This document shows, in pieces, positions 51,541-60,224 of a stretch of 64,000 nucleotides of DNA. Numbering within the stretch: the first letter of the stretch is position 1; every line of letters begins with the position of its first letter. Source of the DNA: Leifsonia sp. Root4. Lineage in GTDB: Bacteria; Actinomycetota; Actinomycetes; Actinomycetales; Microbacteriaceae. The notes below the pieces were generated by a model. That model was not told the DNA's origin and made no database searches. It saw nothing but the letters and a program-made list of their open reading frames with translations. The stretch spans positions 211,796-275,795 of the forward strand of contig NZ_LMDN01000002.1 in NCBI RefSeq assembly GCF_001425085.1, read 5' to 3'. Made by a program: the position numbers and the translations under genes.

Positions 51541-52950
51541 ATGGTGTCGACGCGCTCAGACGCACAGGGCACGCCACCGGGCTGGTGGCTGTTGCTGCCG
51601 CTCGCGCTCGCGCAGTTCATCTGTTCCTTCGCCGGATCGAACATGAACGTGATGCTCAACGACATGAGCCACGACCTCGACACCACCGTGCAGGGCATTC
51701 AGATCTCGATCACGCTCTTCCTGCTCGTGATGGCGGCGCTGATGATCCCCTTCGGCAAGCTGACCGTGCAACTCGGCAGGAAGACCTGCTTCGTACTCGG
51801 GCTGGCGGTCTACGGGGTCGGCGCCATCCTCAGTGCGCTCTCGCCGGGCCTCGGCGTGTTGATCCTCGGCAACTCGATTCTGGAGGGCGCGGGGACGGCA
51901 CTGCTCATCCCGCCCGTCTACATCTTGGTGACGCTGTACTGGACGGGGCTGAGCGAGCGGGTCCGCGCCTTCGGCATCGTCAGCGCCGCCGGCGGGATCG
52001 GGGCCGCGACGGGGCCACTGATCGGCGGCTGGATCACCGCGACATTCTCGTGGCGCGCGGCGTTCGGATTCCAGGCGCTCATCATCGCGATCATCCTGCT
52101 GCTCGCCCTCCGCCTGAAGGACCCGCTCCCCCGCGAGCCCGGCCGGCCGTTCGACGTCAGCGGGGCCGTGCTGTCGGCCATCGGCCTGATCGTCTTCGTG
52201 TTCGGCATCCTTGCCGCCGACAACAACCTGCTGCTCTCCCTCGGGTTGATGGCCCTCGGAGCAGCCGTGATCGCACTGTTCTTCTGGTGGGTGCGCCGAC
52301 TGGAGAAGGCCGGGCGCGAGCCGCTGCTCTCGACGGCGTTGTTCCACAACCGGGTGTCGAATCTGGCCCTCGTGACCCAGAACTTCCAGTGGCTGCTGCT
52401 GATGGGCACATCGATGCTCGTCGCAAGTCACCTCCAAGTTGTCCGGCAGTACGACGCGATCGAGACCGGGATCATCTTCAGCGCGGCGACACTCGGGATC
52501 CTCGTATCCTCGCTGGCGGCCGGTGCGCTGGTGCGGCGGTTCTCGCAGCGATCGTTGATCATCACGGGATTCGTCATCACCGGCGTCGGTCTGGTGCTGC
52601 TGCTCCTCGTCGGCGCCGTGCCGGGCGCGTGGCCGTTCGCCCCCGGCCTGTTGGCGATCGGTCTCGGCCTCGGCCTGATGCTCACGCCGAGCGTCAACGT
52701 CGTGCAGTCCTCCTTCTCCGAGGCGCAGCAGGGAGAGATCTCCGGCCTCTCCCGCAGCGTGTCCAACCTCGGTTCGAGCTTCGGCACCGCGATCGTCGGA
52801 ACCCTCCTTGCGGTGAGCTTCGCGGGGCAGAGCAATCAGTATGTGGCGGCACTGGTGCCGCTGATCGCGGTCGCGATCGCGGGAATCGCCGTCGCCGCCT
52901 TCCTGCCGGGGCGCGCGGCGCTCCGCGGCGCCGACCCAGTACGGCGCTGA
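51541..52950 (+). CDS. MFS transporter, DHA2/EmrB-QacA type
   Basis: A 469-residue membrane protein with about 14 hydrophobic helices. MALMIPFGKLTVQLGRKT-like cytoplasmic loop 2 (here AALMIPFGKLTVQLGRKTC) and the family motif C region AAGGIGAATGPLIGGWITATFSWRAAF place it in the drug:H+ antiporter-2 group. It probably exports drugs or metabolites by proton antiport; no substrate can be named. It begins two bases after the 41-residue gene. Confidence 0.9.
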   Translation: MVSTRSDAQGTPPGWWLLLPLALAQFICSFAGSNMNVMLNDMSHDLDTTVQGIQISITLFLLVMAALMIPFGKLTVQLGRKTCFVLGLAVYGVGAILSALSPGLGVLILGNSILEGAGTALLIPPVYILVTLYWTGLSERVRAFGIVSAAGGIGAATGPLIGGWITATFSWRAAFGFQALIIAIILLLALRLKDPLPREPGRPFDVSGAVLSAIGLIVFVFGILAADNNLLLSLGLMALGAAVIALFFWWVRRLEKAGREPLLSTALFHNRVSNLALVTQNFQWLLLMGTSMLVASHLQVVRQYDAIETGIIFSAATLGILVSSLAAGALVRRFSQRSLIITGFVITGVGLVLLLLVGAVPGAWPFAPGLLAIGLGLGLMLTPSVNVVQSSFSEAQQGEISGLSRSVSNLGSSFGTAIVGTLLAVSFAGQSNQYVAALVPLIAVAIAGIAVAAFLPGRAALRGADPVRR

Positions 52951-52973
52951 CGCTCGGGCCACACAGGCACCAC

Positions 52974-54212
52974 TCAGTTGCCGAAGTCGAGGACGTCGCG
53001 GTACAGCGGGCTCACCTCGGCCCTGGCGCCGCTGTCGGAGTCGTCGACGGCGCACGGAACGGATGCCGTCATGCAGTCCACCAGATCGGTGTCGCTCACG
53101 GTGCCCGCGAGCGTGAACGACTCGATCAGGAACGGCAGGCCGTTGGAGCTGAGCGGCCGGGGCGAATCCATGATGTGGAAATGCAGATGCGGCATATCGG
53201 TGTTGCCCGAATTGCCGAGCGCCCCGATGATCTCGCCCCGTCTCAGGCGCTGCCCCACCGCAAGCCCCTCCGGGTTGCCGCCCTGCAGGTGCGCATAGAA
53301 CGCGAAACGCCCGCCCCCGAGGTCTTGCACGATGTGGTTGCCGCCGTACTCGGCAAGCGCCAGCCCCGTCGGGTTACTGCCCGGTCGTTCCTCTGGCAGC
53401 TCCCAGCCCATCGAGACGATCGGGCCGTCTCCGACCGCCACGATGTCGGCCCCGTAGTAGCCGTAGCTCGCGAGGTCATCGATCGTTCCTCCGACGATGC
53501 GCCCGGCGGCATCCAGCTGCACGAAGTCGATCGCGAAACGTTCCGGTGCGTGCAGCGTTCCGTTGACCGGGTTGACCGCCGTGCGGTGCGGTGTGACCGC
53601 GCAGCAGCTGTTGCCGTCGAGCCAGCCGGCCCCGCGCACCGGCGAGCCGATCACGATGGGGGTGGATGCCGCGACCCTCGTCACCGCGATCGTCTCGCTC
53701 ATCGGCTTCTCGACGACGGGTGGGATCGCGGTCTCCGGTGTGAGCTCGATGACGTGGCTGAGGGCATCTGGAGCATCCCCCGGCGACGGCACGATGACGT
53801 CGAGGTAGACGATCCCCTGCTGCCCCGCCGTGAGAACGCGGGAGGGCGCCGAGCCGCCGAGCGGCCGCATCCACGCGGCGAGCTCGTCGCCCTCGAGTCG
53901 CAGCAGTTCGGCGTCGTCGCCGAGCACGGTGATGGCGTCGAGCGTGACAGTCTGCCCGAGCACATTCGTCAGGAGCAGTTCGTAGGCGAGGTGCGTCGCC
54001 CCGTCGGTGGACGGCACGGCCTCCGGTGGCGCGAGCGCCGCGCCCACGATCGGAGTGAAGACCTCGGCCGTGCCGCCCGCCCCGGACGGGGTGGACGATG
54101 ATGATGACGATGACGGGGACGGGCTCGCGCTCGGCGCGGCATCCGCTGCCGTGCAGGCGCTCAGTGTGAGCAGGGCGACGGCCGCGAGAGCTGCGAGGAC
54201 GGGTGCGCGCAT
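52974..54212 (-). CDS. M23 peptidase-like lipoprotein
   Basis: A 412-residue lipoprotein: signal peptide ending in LSAC (Cys20), a Ser/Pro-rich linker with a run of seven serines, a beta domain, then an M23-like domain (about 190-370). AEYGGNHIVQDLG, FYAHLQGG (His308) and HLHFHI (His342, His344) are present. The first zinc motif H-x3-D reads R-F-A-I-D (Arg225, Asp229), so one metal ligand is replaced, as in a subset of M23-like proteins I recall. It may bind wall glycan or act as a regulator rather than a peptidase. ATG 54212 starts the signal peptide. Confidence 0.78.
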   Translation of the reverse strand: MRAPVLAALAAVALLTLSACTAADAAPSASPSPSSSSSSSTPSGAGGTAEVFTPIVGAALAPPEAVPSTDGATHLAYELLLTNVLGQTVTLDAITVLGDDAELLRLEGDELAAWMRPLGGSAPSRVLTAGQQGIVYLDVIVPSPGDAPDALSHVIELTPETAIPPVVEKPMSETIAVTRVAASTPIVIGSPVRGAGWLDGNSCCAVTPHRTAVNPVNGTLHAPERFAIDFVQLDAAGRIVGGTIDDLASYGYYGADIVAVGDGPIVSMGWELPEERPGSNPTGLALAEYGGNHIVQDLGGGRFAFYAHLQGGNPEGLAVGQRLRRGEIIGALGNSGNTDMPHLHFHIMDSPRPLSSNGLPFLIESFTLAGTVSDTDLVDCMTASVPCAVDDSDSGARAEVSPLYRDVLDFGN

Positions 54213-54274
54213 GTGCCCAGTATGGCCGCAGCCGGGCGCCGGATCACGCACATTCACGCATCGGAGCTCTCTCG

Positions 54275-55978
54275 TCACGCGACGGCGGCGTCATCCCCTC
54301 GCGCGGCGACGTGACCCGCGGCGATCGCATGGCTCGCCACGATGTGGCCGTAGACCAGCCCCTGGCCGATCGTCGCGCCTGCGCCGGGGTAACTCTCACC
54401 GAAGACATTCGCCGCGGAGTTGCCGATCGCGTACAGCCCGGGAATCGGCGTGCCGTCGGCGGCGAGCGCGCGGCCGTGTTCATCGGCGGTGATGCCGCCG
54501 CAGGTGCCGAGGTCGGAGAGCACGATCTTGATTGCGTACAGCCCGCTGGGGTCGAGCGGGCGGAGGTTCGGGTTGGGCTCGATCGTCGGGTCGCCGTAGT
54601 AGCGGTCGTATGCGCTGTCGCCGCGGCCGAAGTCCGCGTCGACACCGCCGACGGCGAGCCCGTTGTAGCGGCGGGCGGAGTCGACGAAGGGCGCGGACGG
54701 CACGCCCATCCTCTCCGCGAGCTGCTCCCACGACGAGGCGCGCACGGCGATGCCGTTCTCGTACCAGGCGGCGGGCAGCGACATCCGCGGGAAGACCGAC
54801 CCGCCCAGCAGATAGCTGTTGCGGTATGTCTGGTCGAACACCAGCCACATGGTGCCGACGGGGCGCCCCTCACGCTCACGCTCGAGCACGTCGTGGCCGA
54901 AGGACATGTAGTCCTCTGCTTCGTTGAGGAAGCGGGAGCCCGTCGCATCGACGATGAAGGAGCCGGGCAGCGACCGTTCGGCGAGCATCACCGTCGGCTT
55001 CTCGCCCGGAATCGGTGCGATCGCGGGGAACCACCAAGCCTGGTCCATCAGGGCAACGCCGGCGCCAAGGGCCTGAGCTGCACGGATCGCGTCACCGGTG
55101 TTGCCGTCAGCGCCGAGGCTCCAGTCGTCGAGAGCATCCGATTGCAGGCTGCGCCACAGAGCGAGATCGTGGTCGAATCCGCCGGCGGCGAGAACGACGC
55201 CGCGCTTCGCAAGCACCGTGGTCTCCTGACCGTCACGGGTGACGGCGGCGCCAATCACGGCGCCGGACTCATCGACGAGCAGTCGCTGCAGGCTCGCGTC
55301 GGTCCACACCGGGATCCCGGCCCGCACCACACCGTCGAAGAGTCCGGCGGCGAGCGCCCGGCCACCGGCCGCGTACTCGCGGCCGATCAGCTTGCCGCCG
55401 ATGCCCTGCAGTGCCCGCTTGATTGCGACGCCGAAGCCGCGGATCGGAACCTTGGCCATGAGGTTCAGCCATTTGTAGTCCGCACCGGTCACCGGCATCG
55501 GCAGTGGCGCCTCCATCACGGCTGGCCGGAGCCGAGCACGCTCCGCGCCGAGCCGTGCGACGTCGAAGGGGCGGCACTCGCAGCTGCGGCCGGCCGCCGA
55601 TCCGCCGGGCAGCTCTGGATGGTAGTCGGAGTAGCCCTTGGCCCAGGTGAACTGCATGCGCGTCGTGCGCTCGAGCATCTGCACGGTGGCCGGCCCGTGC
55701 TCGAGGAAGGCCTCCCAGCGTGGCTCCGGGGCCGTGCCGTCCACAACGGCGCTCAGGTACGTGCGTGCCTTCTCCGGCGAGTCGTGTGCTCCCTCCTTGG
55801 CGAGGATCGGATTGGCGGGGATCCAGAACGCTCCTCCCGAGCGCGCGGTCGAACCGCCGACGAGCCCGGTCTTCTCGATCACGAGCACGCTGGCGCCCTG
55901 CTCGTGCGCGGACAGTGCGGCAGCGAGGCCGGTTCCCGATCCGACTACCAGAAGGTCGACCATCATGCTCTCAGTCAT
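54275..55978 (-). CDS. FAD-dependent dehydrogenase, KstD/fumarate-reductase family
   Basis: A 567-residue flavoprotein. The FAD-binding start VDLLVVGSGTGLAAALSAHEQGASVLVIEK is followed by GGSTARSGGAFWIP. DLGTCGGITADEHGRAL and the closing AIGNSAANVFGESYPGAGATIGQGLVYGH are typical of 3-ketosteroid-delta-1-dehydrogenase-like enzymes. The actual substrate (steroid or other enone) cannot be read. ATG 55978 is chosen; ATG 55966 is possible. A palindrome at 56042-56062 lies in its promoter region. Confidence 0.85.
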   Translation of the reverse strand: MTESMMVDLLVVGSGTGLAAALSAHEQGASVLVIEKTGLVGGSTARSGGAFWIPANPILAKEGAHDSPEKARTYLSAVVDGTAPEPRWEAFLEHGPATVQMLERTTRMQFTWAKGYSDYHPELPGGSAAGRSCECRPFDVARLGAERARLRPAVMEAPLPMPVTGADYKWLNLMAKVPIRGFGVAIKRALQGIGGKLIGREYAAGGRALAAGLFDGVVRAGIPVWTDASLQRLLVDESGAVIGAAVTRDGQETTVLAKRGVVLAAGGFDHDLALWRSLQSDALDDWSLGADGNTGDAIRAAQALGAGVALMDQAWWFPAIAPIPGEKPTVMLAERSLPGSFIVDATGSRFLNEAEDYMSFGHDVLEREREGRPVGTMWLVFDQTYRNSYLLGGSVFPRMSLPAAWYENGIAVRASSWEQLAERMGVPSAPFVDSARRYNGLAVGGVDADFGRGDSAYDRYYGDPTIEPNPNLRPLDPSGLYAIKIVLSDLGTCGGITADEHGRALAADGTPIPGLYAIGNSAANVFGESYPGAGATIGQGLVYGHIVASHAIAAGHVAARGDDAAVA

Positions 55979-56041
55979 CGTTGACACGGCTTTCGATTCG
56001 TTGGCGGGCGATGGAGCAATCCTGCCCCACCTGCACGGCGT

Positions 56042-56062
56042 GCACAATAGGCACATTGTGCC
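56042..56062. promoter_or_regulatory. Overlapping palindromes upstream of the KstD-like gene
   Basis: GGCACA-T-TGTGCC (56050-56062) is a perfect inverted repeat. GCACAAT (56042-56048) pairs with ATTGTGC (56055-56061) as an alternative. The site lies about 65-85 bases before ATG 55978 and could bind a TetR- or GntR-type repressor. Confidence 0.4.
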
Positions 56063-56088
56063 AAGGTAGAGGCGGCGGCCAAACGAAA

Positions 56089-56118
56089 AGGCCGGCTCCG
56101 CGCACTGCGGACCGGCCT
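56089..56118 (-). terminator. Rho-independent terminator, probably the native tRNA-Arg terminator
   Basis: Read on the minus strand, AGGCCGGTCCGC and GCGGAGCCGGCCT form a stem with one bulge and an AGTGC loop, followed by TTTTCGTTT. It lies 21 bases beyond the distal copy of the tRNA 3' end. Without the insertion it would stand directly after the tRNA-Arg gene. Confidence 0.7.
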
Positions 56119-56138
56119 GTCACGATGTCTCGAACATC

Positions 56139-56170
56139 GCACGGTGCCCCTGGAGGGACTCGAACCCCCA
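56139..56170. repeat. Distal att repeat (tRNA-Arg 3'-end copy)
   Basis: The sequence begins GCACGGTGCCCCTGGAGGGA and is identical over 32 bases to 60074-60105. No tRNA 5' part is present here, so it is an attachment-site remnant, not a gene. Confidence 0.85.
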
Positions 56171-56293
56171 TCGCGCATTGAGAACTCGAAGCTGCAGGCG
56201 GCAAGTTGCACGTCGAAGTCGCGGTCGGCGACCGTCGAACTCAGATCGCAGAACTTTCTTTGTCGCAGACTCTAGAAAAACCGAAGTCGCGGG
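56171..56293. other. Gap between distal att and the STAND gene
   Basis: No gene is visible. On the minus strand the bases after the stop read CGGTTTTTCT, a T-rich stretch with only a minimal stem before it, which might end the transcript. Together with the terminator, palindrome and att repeat to its left it makes up the gene-free stretch 55979-56293. Confidence 0.4.
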
Positions 56294-59200
56294 CTACCAG
56301 CCCCGCTCCTCTTCTTCCTGGATGACAGCGCGGAGACGAGCCTCAAGGCTGGCCACAAGCCTTCGACTCCATGCCCGCATAGCATCCGACGGGGTCGGGC
56401 TCGGTGTCGCCAGCCAACTTTGGACTTCCGCAATCTGCGAATTAATGCGGTCCGATTCATTTCCGGACCACAACCCGCTGATGAACTGACCCACGAGATG
56501 CGACGAGACTCTCTCGTCTTCGCCAAATGTGTCGATCAGGTATCGCGCTACTGGTGCAAGGGTCGCACCTCCCGGCTTCGTGACGTTCGCTAGGATCCTG
56601 GCCCGCTCGACACTCCCCCCGACCCACCGATCAGCCTCTTCTACCGTGGCTGCGGTCCCGAGCCATTCTCGCGCGGAAAAGGAGAGCCGCCAATCTCCTC
56701 TTTCCAGACGGGTCATTAGCTCGACCCACGCCTCCTCACCGCCAGCGCTAACGGCCTCCTGCAGGAGACGACTCTCTTCGGAGCCCGAAAACGCATGAAT
56801 GGCATCTGCTTCGACTAAGTCGGCTACCAATCGCACCAGTCCCAGAGGGTCGGCCTCGATCTGTCGGCGAGCAAGCACTGACCAGTCCCAGCTCTCTTGC
56901 CCCATATCCGGATACTCCCGCCTGCGCGGTACCAGCTCGATGATCGCTGCGTCGAGATCCGGAAGGGGACCGGTCTTTCTGTGAACCTGCATTGCAGCAA
57001 AATCGACCGCTGCGTTGTAGTCGGCCTGCGACGCGATTCGCCTTTCCCAGTGGCGCAAGTACTGCGCGGACTCTGCCTGGTCGGCGCTATGCATCCAAGT
57101 AAAAAGCACTCGGGCCGCGTCGACGACGCTAACCTCGGTCACGAGTCGATCCACCCGCGCGGTTGCAGCCGGAGTGTGAGCGCCGCGTACCGAATATTGC
57201 AATGCGAGAACGGGAGCGAGCTCCGCTTCGTCTAGGTAGCGGTCGAATGCTTCAACGTCACCATCATTTACTACGGAATGAAGGAATCCAATTAAGGCTT
57301 CGCCGTTGGCGGTCCCTGCAAACTCAGATAGTCGTGCAACGCCGCGGGAGTAATCAACTCCGAGCAATTGAACCGCCCGGCCGATCGCGTAGGCGGACGG
57401 GAGCTCAGGAGTCGATTGCAACACGCCCAAGAGAACCTCACTGGGGTTCGCAGAGCCTGCTTGCTGCGCGTTCGCGACCAGTTCCTGCGCAAGTTCATCC
57501 ATATCGCGGTCCCAAGAACGAGTGTTAGCGAGAACCTGCAAGCGCTCGGTCGGACTCTGCGGCGGCAAGAGCGCGTTGAACTCCGCAAGTGCAGCGGGGC
57601 GCCCATCCTCCGTCTCGACCCTAACGAATAGAGTGCGCAAGCTCTCGGCCTCGACGCGTGCGTTTACAATCACTTCAGGGGAAAGCGTCGCAATCACTTG
57701 TCCTAAGTGCTCCCGATTCGCCTCGACCTCGAGAAGGCCATGAAGTGATCCAACCAGTTGCTTCGTGGCCTCGGCAGCTATCTCTTCGACTTCGTCCGCC
57801 GTGAGCGAACCAAGGATGTCTATCGCCGCGTTCTTGTACGCCCAAACCTCACTAAAGGTCGATGGCCGGCCTCTCGGTTCGACGACTAACCCGCCCTGTA
57901 CCTCCCCCGACACCATGATGCTCTCTTGCGCGTCGAGTGCTCTGTCGGCGCCGCGAACTACCAGCCGGCGCACACGCGGATCGGGGGACGAGGCGCACAC
58001 TTTCAGGTATTCGACCCGCGCAGCGGGGGCTGCTGCGGTGCCGGGCAACATGGCACCGAAAAACTCGACCCATGTACCGGAAGCGTTATTGCCGTAGGTC
58101 TCGTTCTCCGCAATCGCAAGGCGAAGGAGGGCGTTGGCAGCTACCAAGAACGTCCGTGAGTGCCAAGCAAGTTTTCCAAGAGCCCATACCAGGTCCCGGC
58201 GAATGCCACGGGCATGAATGAGTTGCTCCTCGGAGGCGGCCGAGATCAGTCCGGCAAGACGGTCTGCGACGGCCTCGGGCGCGAGCACTGCGAAATGCGT
58301 GAGCAGCGCAGAGTTGTTTCCGTCGGCAATAGAACTGAGCGAGGCGAGCGGGCCACCGCTGCCCAGCACGGCAGCCATTGCCGGACTCGCCGCATCAAGT
58401 TCTCCAATATCGGCTGCGCGTCTGAACAAACGCTCAGTAAGGTCGGAATCCAGCTCTGGAAGCAGTTCTGTGACGATTCGCTGACCAAACTCCTCCCATC
58501 CCCGGGCTGCCAAATAGACAGCGACGGGGTGCGGTCCCACGCTTCTATATCTGCCCTGTTTCGACACCAATCCGTGACGTTGGAGTGACGCGGCAGCTCT
58601 GCGAAGGTCGTCAACGGACAATCGCAACCCATGCGCGATGACTTCAACTTCCGCGCCAGGCTCGCCGTCGAAGCCGAACCTGCTAAAAAGCGCGAGGGCG
58701 CAGCTAGCTAAAAAAAGTTGTCCATCCGGCAACTGGTTCGTAAAGAATGCCCGGAGGTCGTCCTCGGCGACGAGGCCGCCAGCCGAACCGACGTTCCCAT
58801 CGATCGCTGCCTGCGCGAGCTTGAGTGCGTAATCGATATTCCCCGCAGCGACCTGCACGACGACGCGACTCGCTTCGGGCGAGAGATTTGCGCGATTCTT
58901 GCGAAGTAGATCTTGCATCGACTCATCGGCGAACTCTGACAATTTGAGAATTGGTGAGCGAGTAGATCCGATACCCGGCTCGCCAATTGTTACTAGGCGG
59001 ATAGGTGAATTGATCGCGAGCGAGGATGCAAAGACCTCGTGCTCTTTGCGATCACATTCGTCTATGACCACCACGCCGATGCGACCCTGCGCTCGCAACT
59101 GGATCAGCACGTCAATCGGGAACTGATCCGCTGAGGGCGCGTAAATCACGAGCGGCTCGTAGGACTGGCCACGAATTGCCTCAAGGGTAAGACGGCTCTT

Positions 59201-59878
59201 GCCGACGCCGCTAACTCCTTCAACTCTGGACGCTGCCGAGCCCTGAGAATCTAAGGAACTACGGAGACCGTCGACCTGCGCGCTTCGAAATGGAGACTCT
59301 GTCCAAATCGTGTCATGGGGGTGCGAACTGCTCCACTCCGCGAATGAAAGCACCCGGCGGCCGATTCCACCAAGCAAGGGGCTGACCGCCAACGCCGGAT
59401 AGGTCTCAATCCAACGCGCCAAACTATCCGCCGAAATGAGTTCGATTCTCGCTTCGGCGTCGACAATCCCCAGCCCGTGCGCGGCTTCAATTAGCTTGGC
59501 GCGACGACTGGCGATCTTCGCTGAAGTGAGAGAAGCTCCGAGGACAAGTCGATAGTTTCCCCCGGCGCGCAAAGTTTCGATAGCCTTCGTCGCACCTTCC
59601 AGTTCTTCCTTGCACTTGGAAGGCCCAAGGTCGCCAGCTTTGAACTGCCAAGCGCTGTCGCCGGCCGGTACCCACGACGTGCCGCTCGCTCCCCGCAACC
59701 CTGCGTCCACCCCGCCGTCGCCGACGTTCTCGAGGTAGGTAGTTTCAAGACTCGTACCGACCATGCCGTATGCGGCGGTTTCTGTTGAAAGCAACCGGGC
59801 CACGAATTGGCCAAAGTTCGCACCGCCTAATGCAGCCACTTTGGCGGGATCGACCGAGAACGGTCCAAAATCGGTCAT
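56294..59878 (-). CDS. Avs-like STAND NTPase with N-terminal Mrr-type nuclease, putative antiphage protein
   Basis: A 1194-residue protein that is the only gene of the island. Residues 1-170 look like an Mrr/PD-(D/E)xK nuclease: GDGGVDAG (Asp54, Asp58) and WQFKAGD (Gln78, Lys80). Then follow a P-loop NTPase with Walker A EGVSGVGKSRL (Lys227) and Walker B VVVIDECDR (Asp273, Glu274), and a winged-helix segment (about 385-465, LQRHGLVSKQGRYRS, HPVAVYLAARGWEEF). Residues 470-1194 are helical-repeat-like. This effector-STAND-sensor order is that of Avs-type defence proteins, which cut DNA on sensing phage proteins. GGAGAGG precedes ATG 59878. No close family is identified; function is inferred. 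Confidence 0.75.
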   Translation of the reverse strand: MTDFGPFSVDPAKVAALGGANFGQFVARLLSTETAAYGMVGTSLETTYLENVGDGGVDAGLRGASGTSWVPAGDSAWQFKAGDLGPSKCKEELEGATKAIETLRAGGNYRLVLGASLTSAKIASRRAKLIEAAHGLGIVDAEARIELISADSLARWIETYPALAVSPLLGGIGRRVLSFAEWSSSHPHDTIWTESPFRSAQVDGLRSSLDSQGSAASRVEGVSGVGKSRLTLEAIRGQSYEPLVIYAPSADQFPIDVLIQLRAQGRIGVVVIDECDRKEHEVFASSLAINSPIRLVTIGEPGIGSTRSPILKLSEFADESMQDLLRKNRANLSPEASRVVVQVAAGNIDYALKLAQAAIDGNVGSAGGLVAEDDLRAFFTNQLPDGQLFLASCALALFSRFGFDGEPGAEVEVIAHGLRLSVDDLRRAAASLQRHGLVSKQGRYRSVGPHPVAVYLAARGWEEFGQRIVTELLPELDSDLTERLFRRAADIGELDAASPAMAAVLGSGGPLASLSSIADGNNSALLTHFAVLAPEAVADRLAGLISAASEEQLIHARGIRRDLVWALGKLAWHSRTFLVAANALLRLAIAENETYGNNASGTWVEFFGAMLPGTAAAPAARVEYLKVCASSPDPRVRRLVVRGADRALDAQESIMVSGEVQGGLVVEPRGRPSTFSEVWAYKNAAIDILGSLTADEVEEIAAEATKQLVGSLHGLLEVEANREHLGQVIATLSPEVIVNARVEAESLRTLFVRVETEDGRPAALAEFNALLPPQSPTERLQVLANTRSWDRDMDELAQELVANAQQAGSANPSEVLLGVLQSTPELPSAYAIGRAVQLLGVDYSRGVARLSEFAGTANGEALIGFLHSVVNDGDVEAFDRYLDEAELAPVLALQYSVRGAHTPAATARVDRLVTEVSVVDAARVLFTWMHSADQAESAQYLRHWERRIASQADYNAAVDFAAMQVHRKTGPLPDLDAAIIELVPRRREYPDMGQESWDWSVLARRQIEADPLGLVRLVADLVEADAIHAFSGSEESRLLQEAVSAGGEEAWVELMTRLERGDWRLSFSAREWLGTAATVEEADRWVGGSVERARILANVTKPGGATLAPVARYLIDTFGEDERVSSHLVGQFISGLWSGNESDRINSQIAEVQSWLATPSPTPSDAMRAWSRRLVASLEARLRAVIQEEEERGW

Positions 59879-60073
59879 CTACAGTGATCCTCTCCAACGA
59901 TGCGCCATAAGGCTATCGGTGCTGGGGGTCGAAGCAGCTTAAGAGAGTCTTTGTCCGTTCGCGAAGCGCGTTCAGATTCCCTTCGACATGTGCGCAAAGT
60001 GTGGGCAAACCCGCAGCGACCGACTTGCGAGAGCCGGTGCATCCCAGTGGTTGCAAGAGAATGTGCGGGAAAT
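59879..60073. promoter_or_regulatory. Leader and promoter region of the STAND gene
   Basis: These 195 bases between the STAND gene start and the proximal att repeat hold no gene. On the minus strand TTGCGCAC and TTGCCCAC could serve as -35 elements and TAGCCTTAT as a -10, but none is clear. The ribosome site GGAGAGG lies ten bases before the ATG. CGCGCTTCGCGAA is a short palindromic stretch. Confidence 0.35.
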
Positions 60074-60105
60074 GCACGGTGCCCCTGGAGGGACTCGAAC
60101 CCCCA
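60074..60105. repeat. Proximal att repeat within tRNA-Arg
   Basis: Identical over 32 bases to 56139-56170. Of these, 60080-60105 are the 3' part of the intact tRNA gene (T-arm and acceptor strand). Confidence 0.85.
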
Positions 60106-60151
60106 ACCCTTTCCTTAGGACGGAACTGCTCTTCCATTGAGCTACAGAGGC
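60080..60151 (-). tRNA. tRNA-Arg(CCT)
   Basis: The minus strand folds as a 72-nt cloverleaf. The acceptor is GCCTCTG/CAGGGGC (one U-G pair). The D-stem is GCTC/GAGC with a 7-base loop. The anticodon arm is GTTCC-GTCCTAA-GGAAA with anticodon CCT and an unpaired G27/A43. The T-arm is GGGGG-TTCGAGT-CCCTC and A73 follows. CCA is not encoded. It reads AGG codons. Its 3' end is the target of the island on its left. Confidence 0.93.
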
Positions 60152-60224
60152 TGACCTCATGAGTTTACCGGGTCGCGGCTGTCGGCTCGGGCCGACACAG
60201 CGACGGCGGGCGGAGAGCGCCGGC

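Larger units (their letters stand above)
56139..60105. mobile_element. tRNA-Arg-integrated single-gene island
   Basis: A perfect 32-bp direct repeat (56139-56170 and 60074-60105) brackets 3.9 kb. The right copy covers the last 26 nt of the tRNA-Arg(CCT) gene plus six bases downstream, the classic target of tyrosine recombinases. The left copy is the displaced 3' end. The interior is visibly less GC-rich, with many A/T-ending codons, unlike the genes on either side. It carries only one gene and no recognisable integrase, transposase or excisionase, so it is either mobilised in trans or a decayed remnant. Confidence 0.8.

Noticed and set aside
56139-56170. A second tRNA gene next to the KstD-like gene
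   Set aside because: Only the T-arm and acceptor 3' strand are present. There is no D-arm or anticodon arm, so it is an att copy.
56171-60073. A hidden integrase or excisionase within the island
   Set aside because: No open frame other than the 1194-residue one has coding character on either strand, and no R-H-R-Y recombinase motifs are visible.
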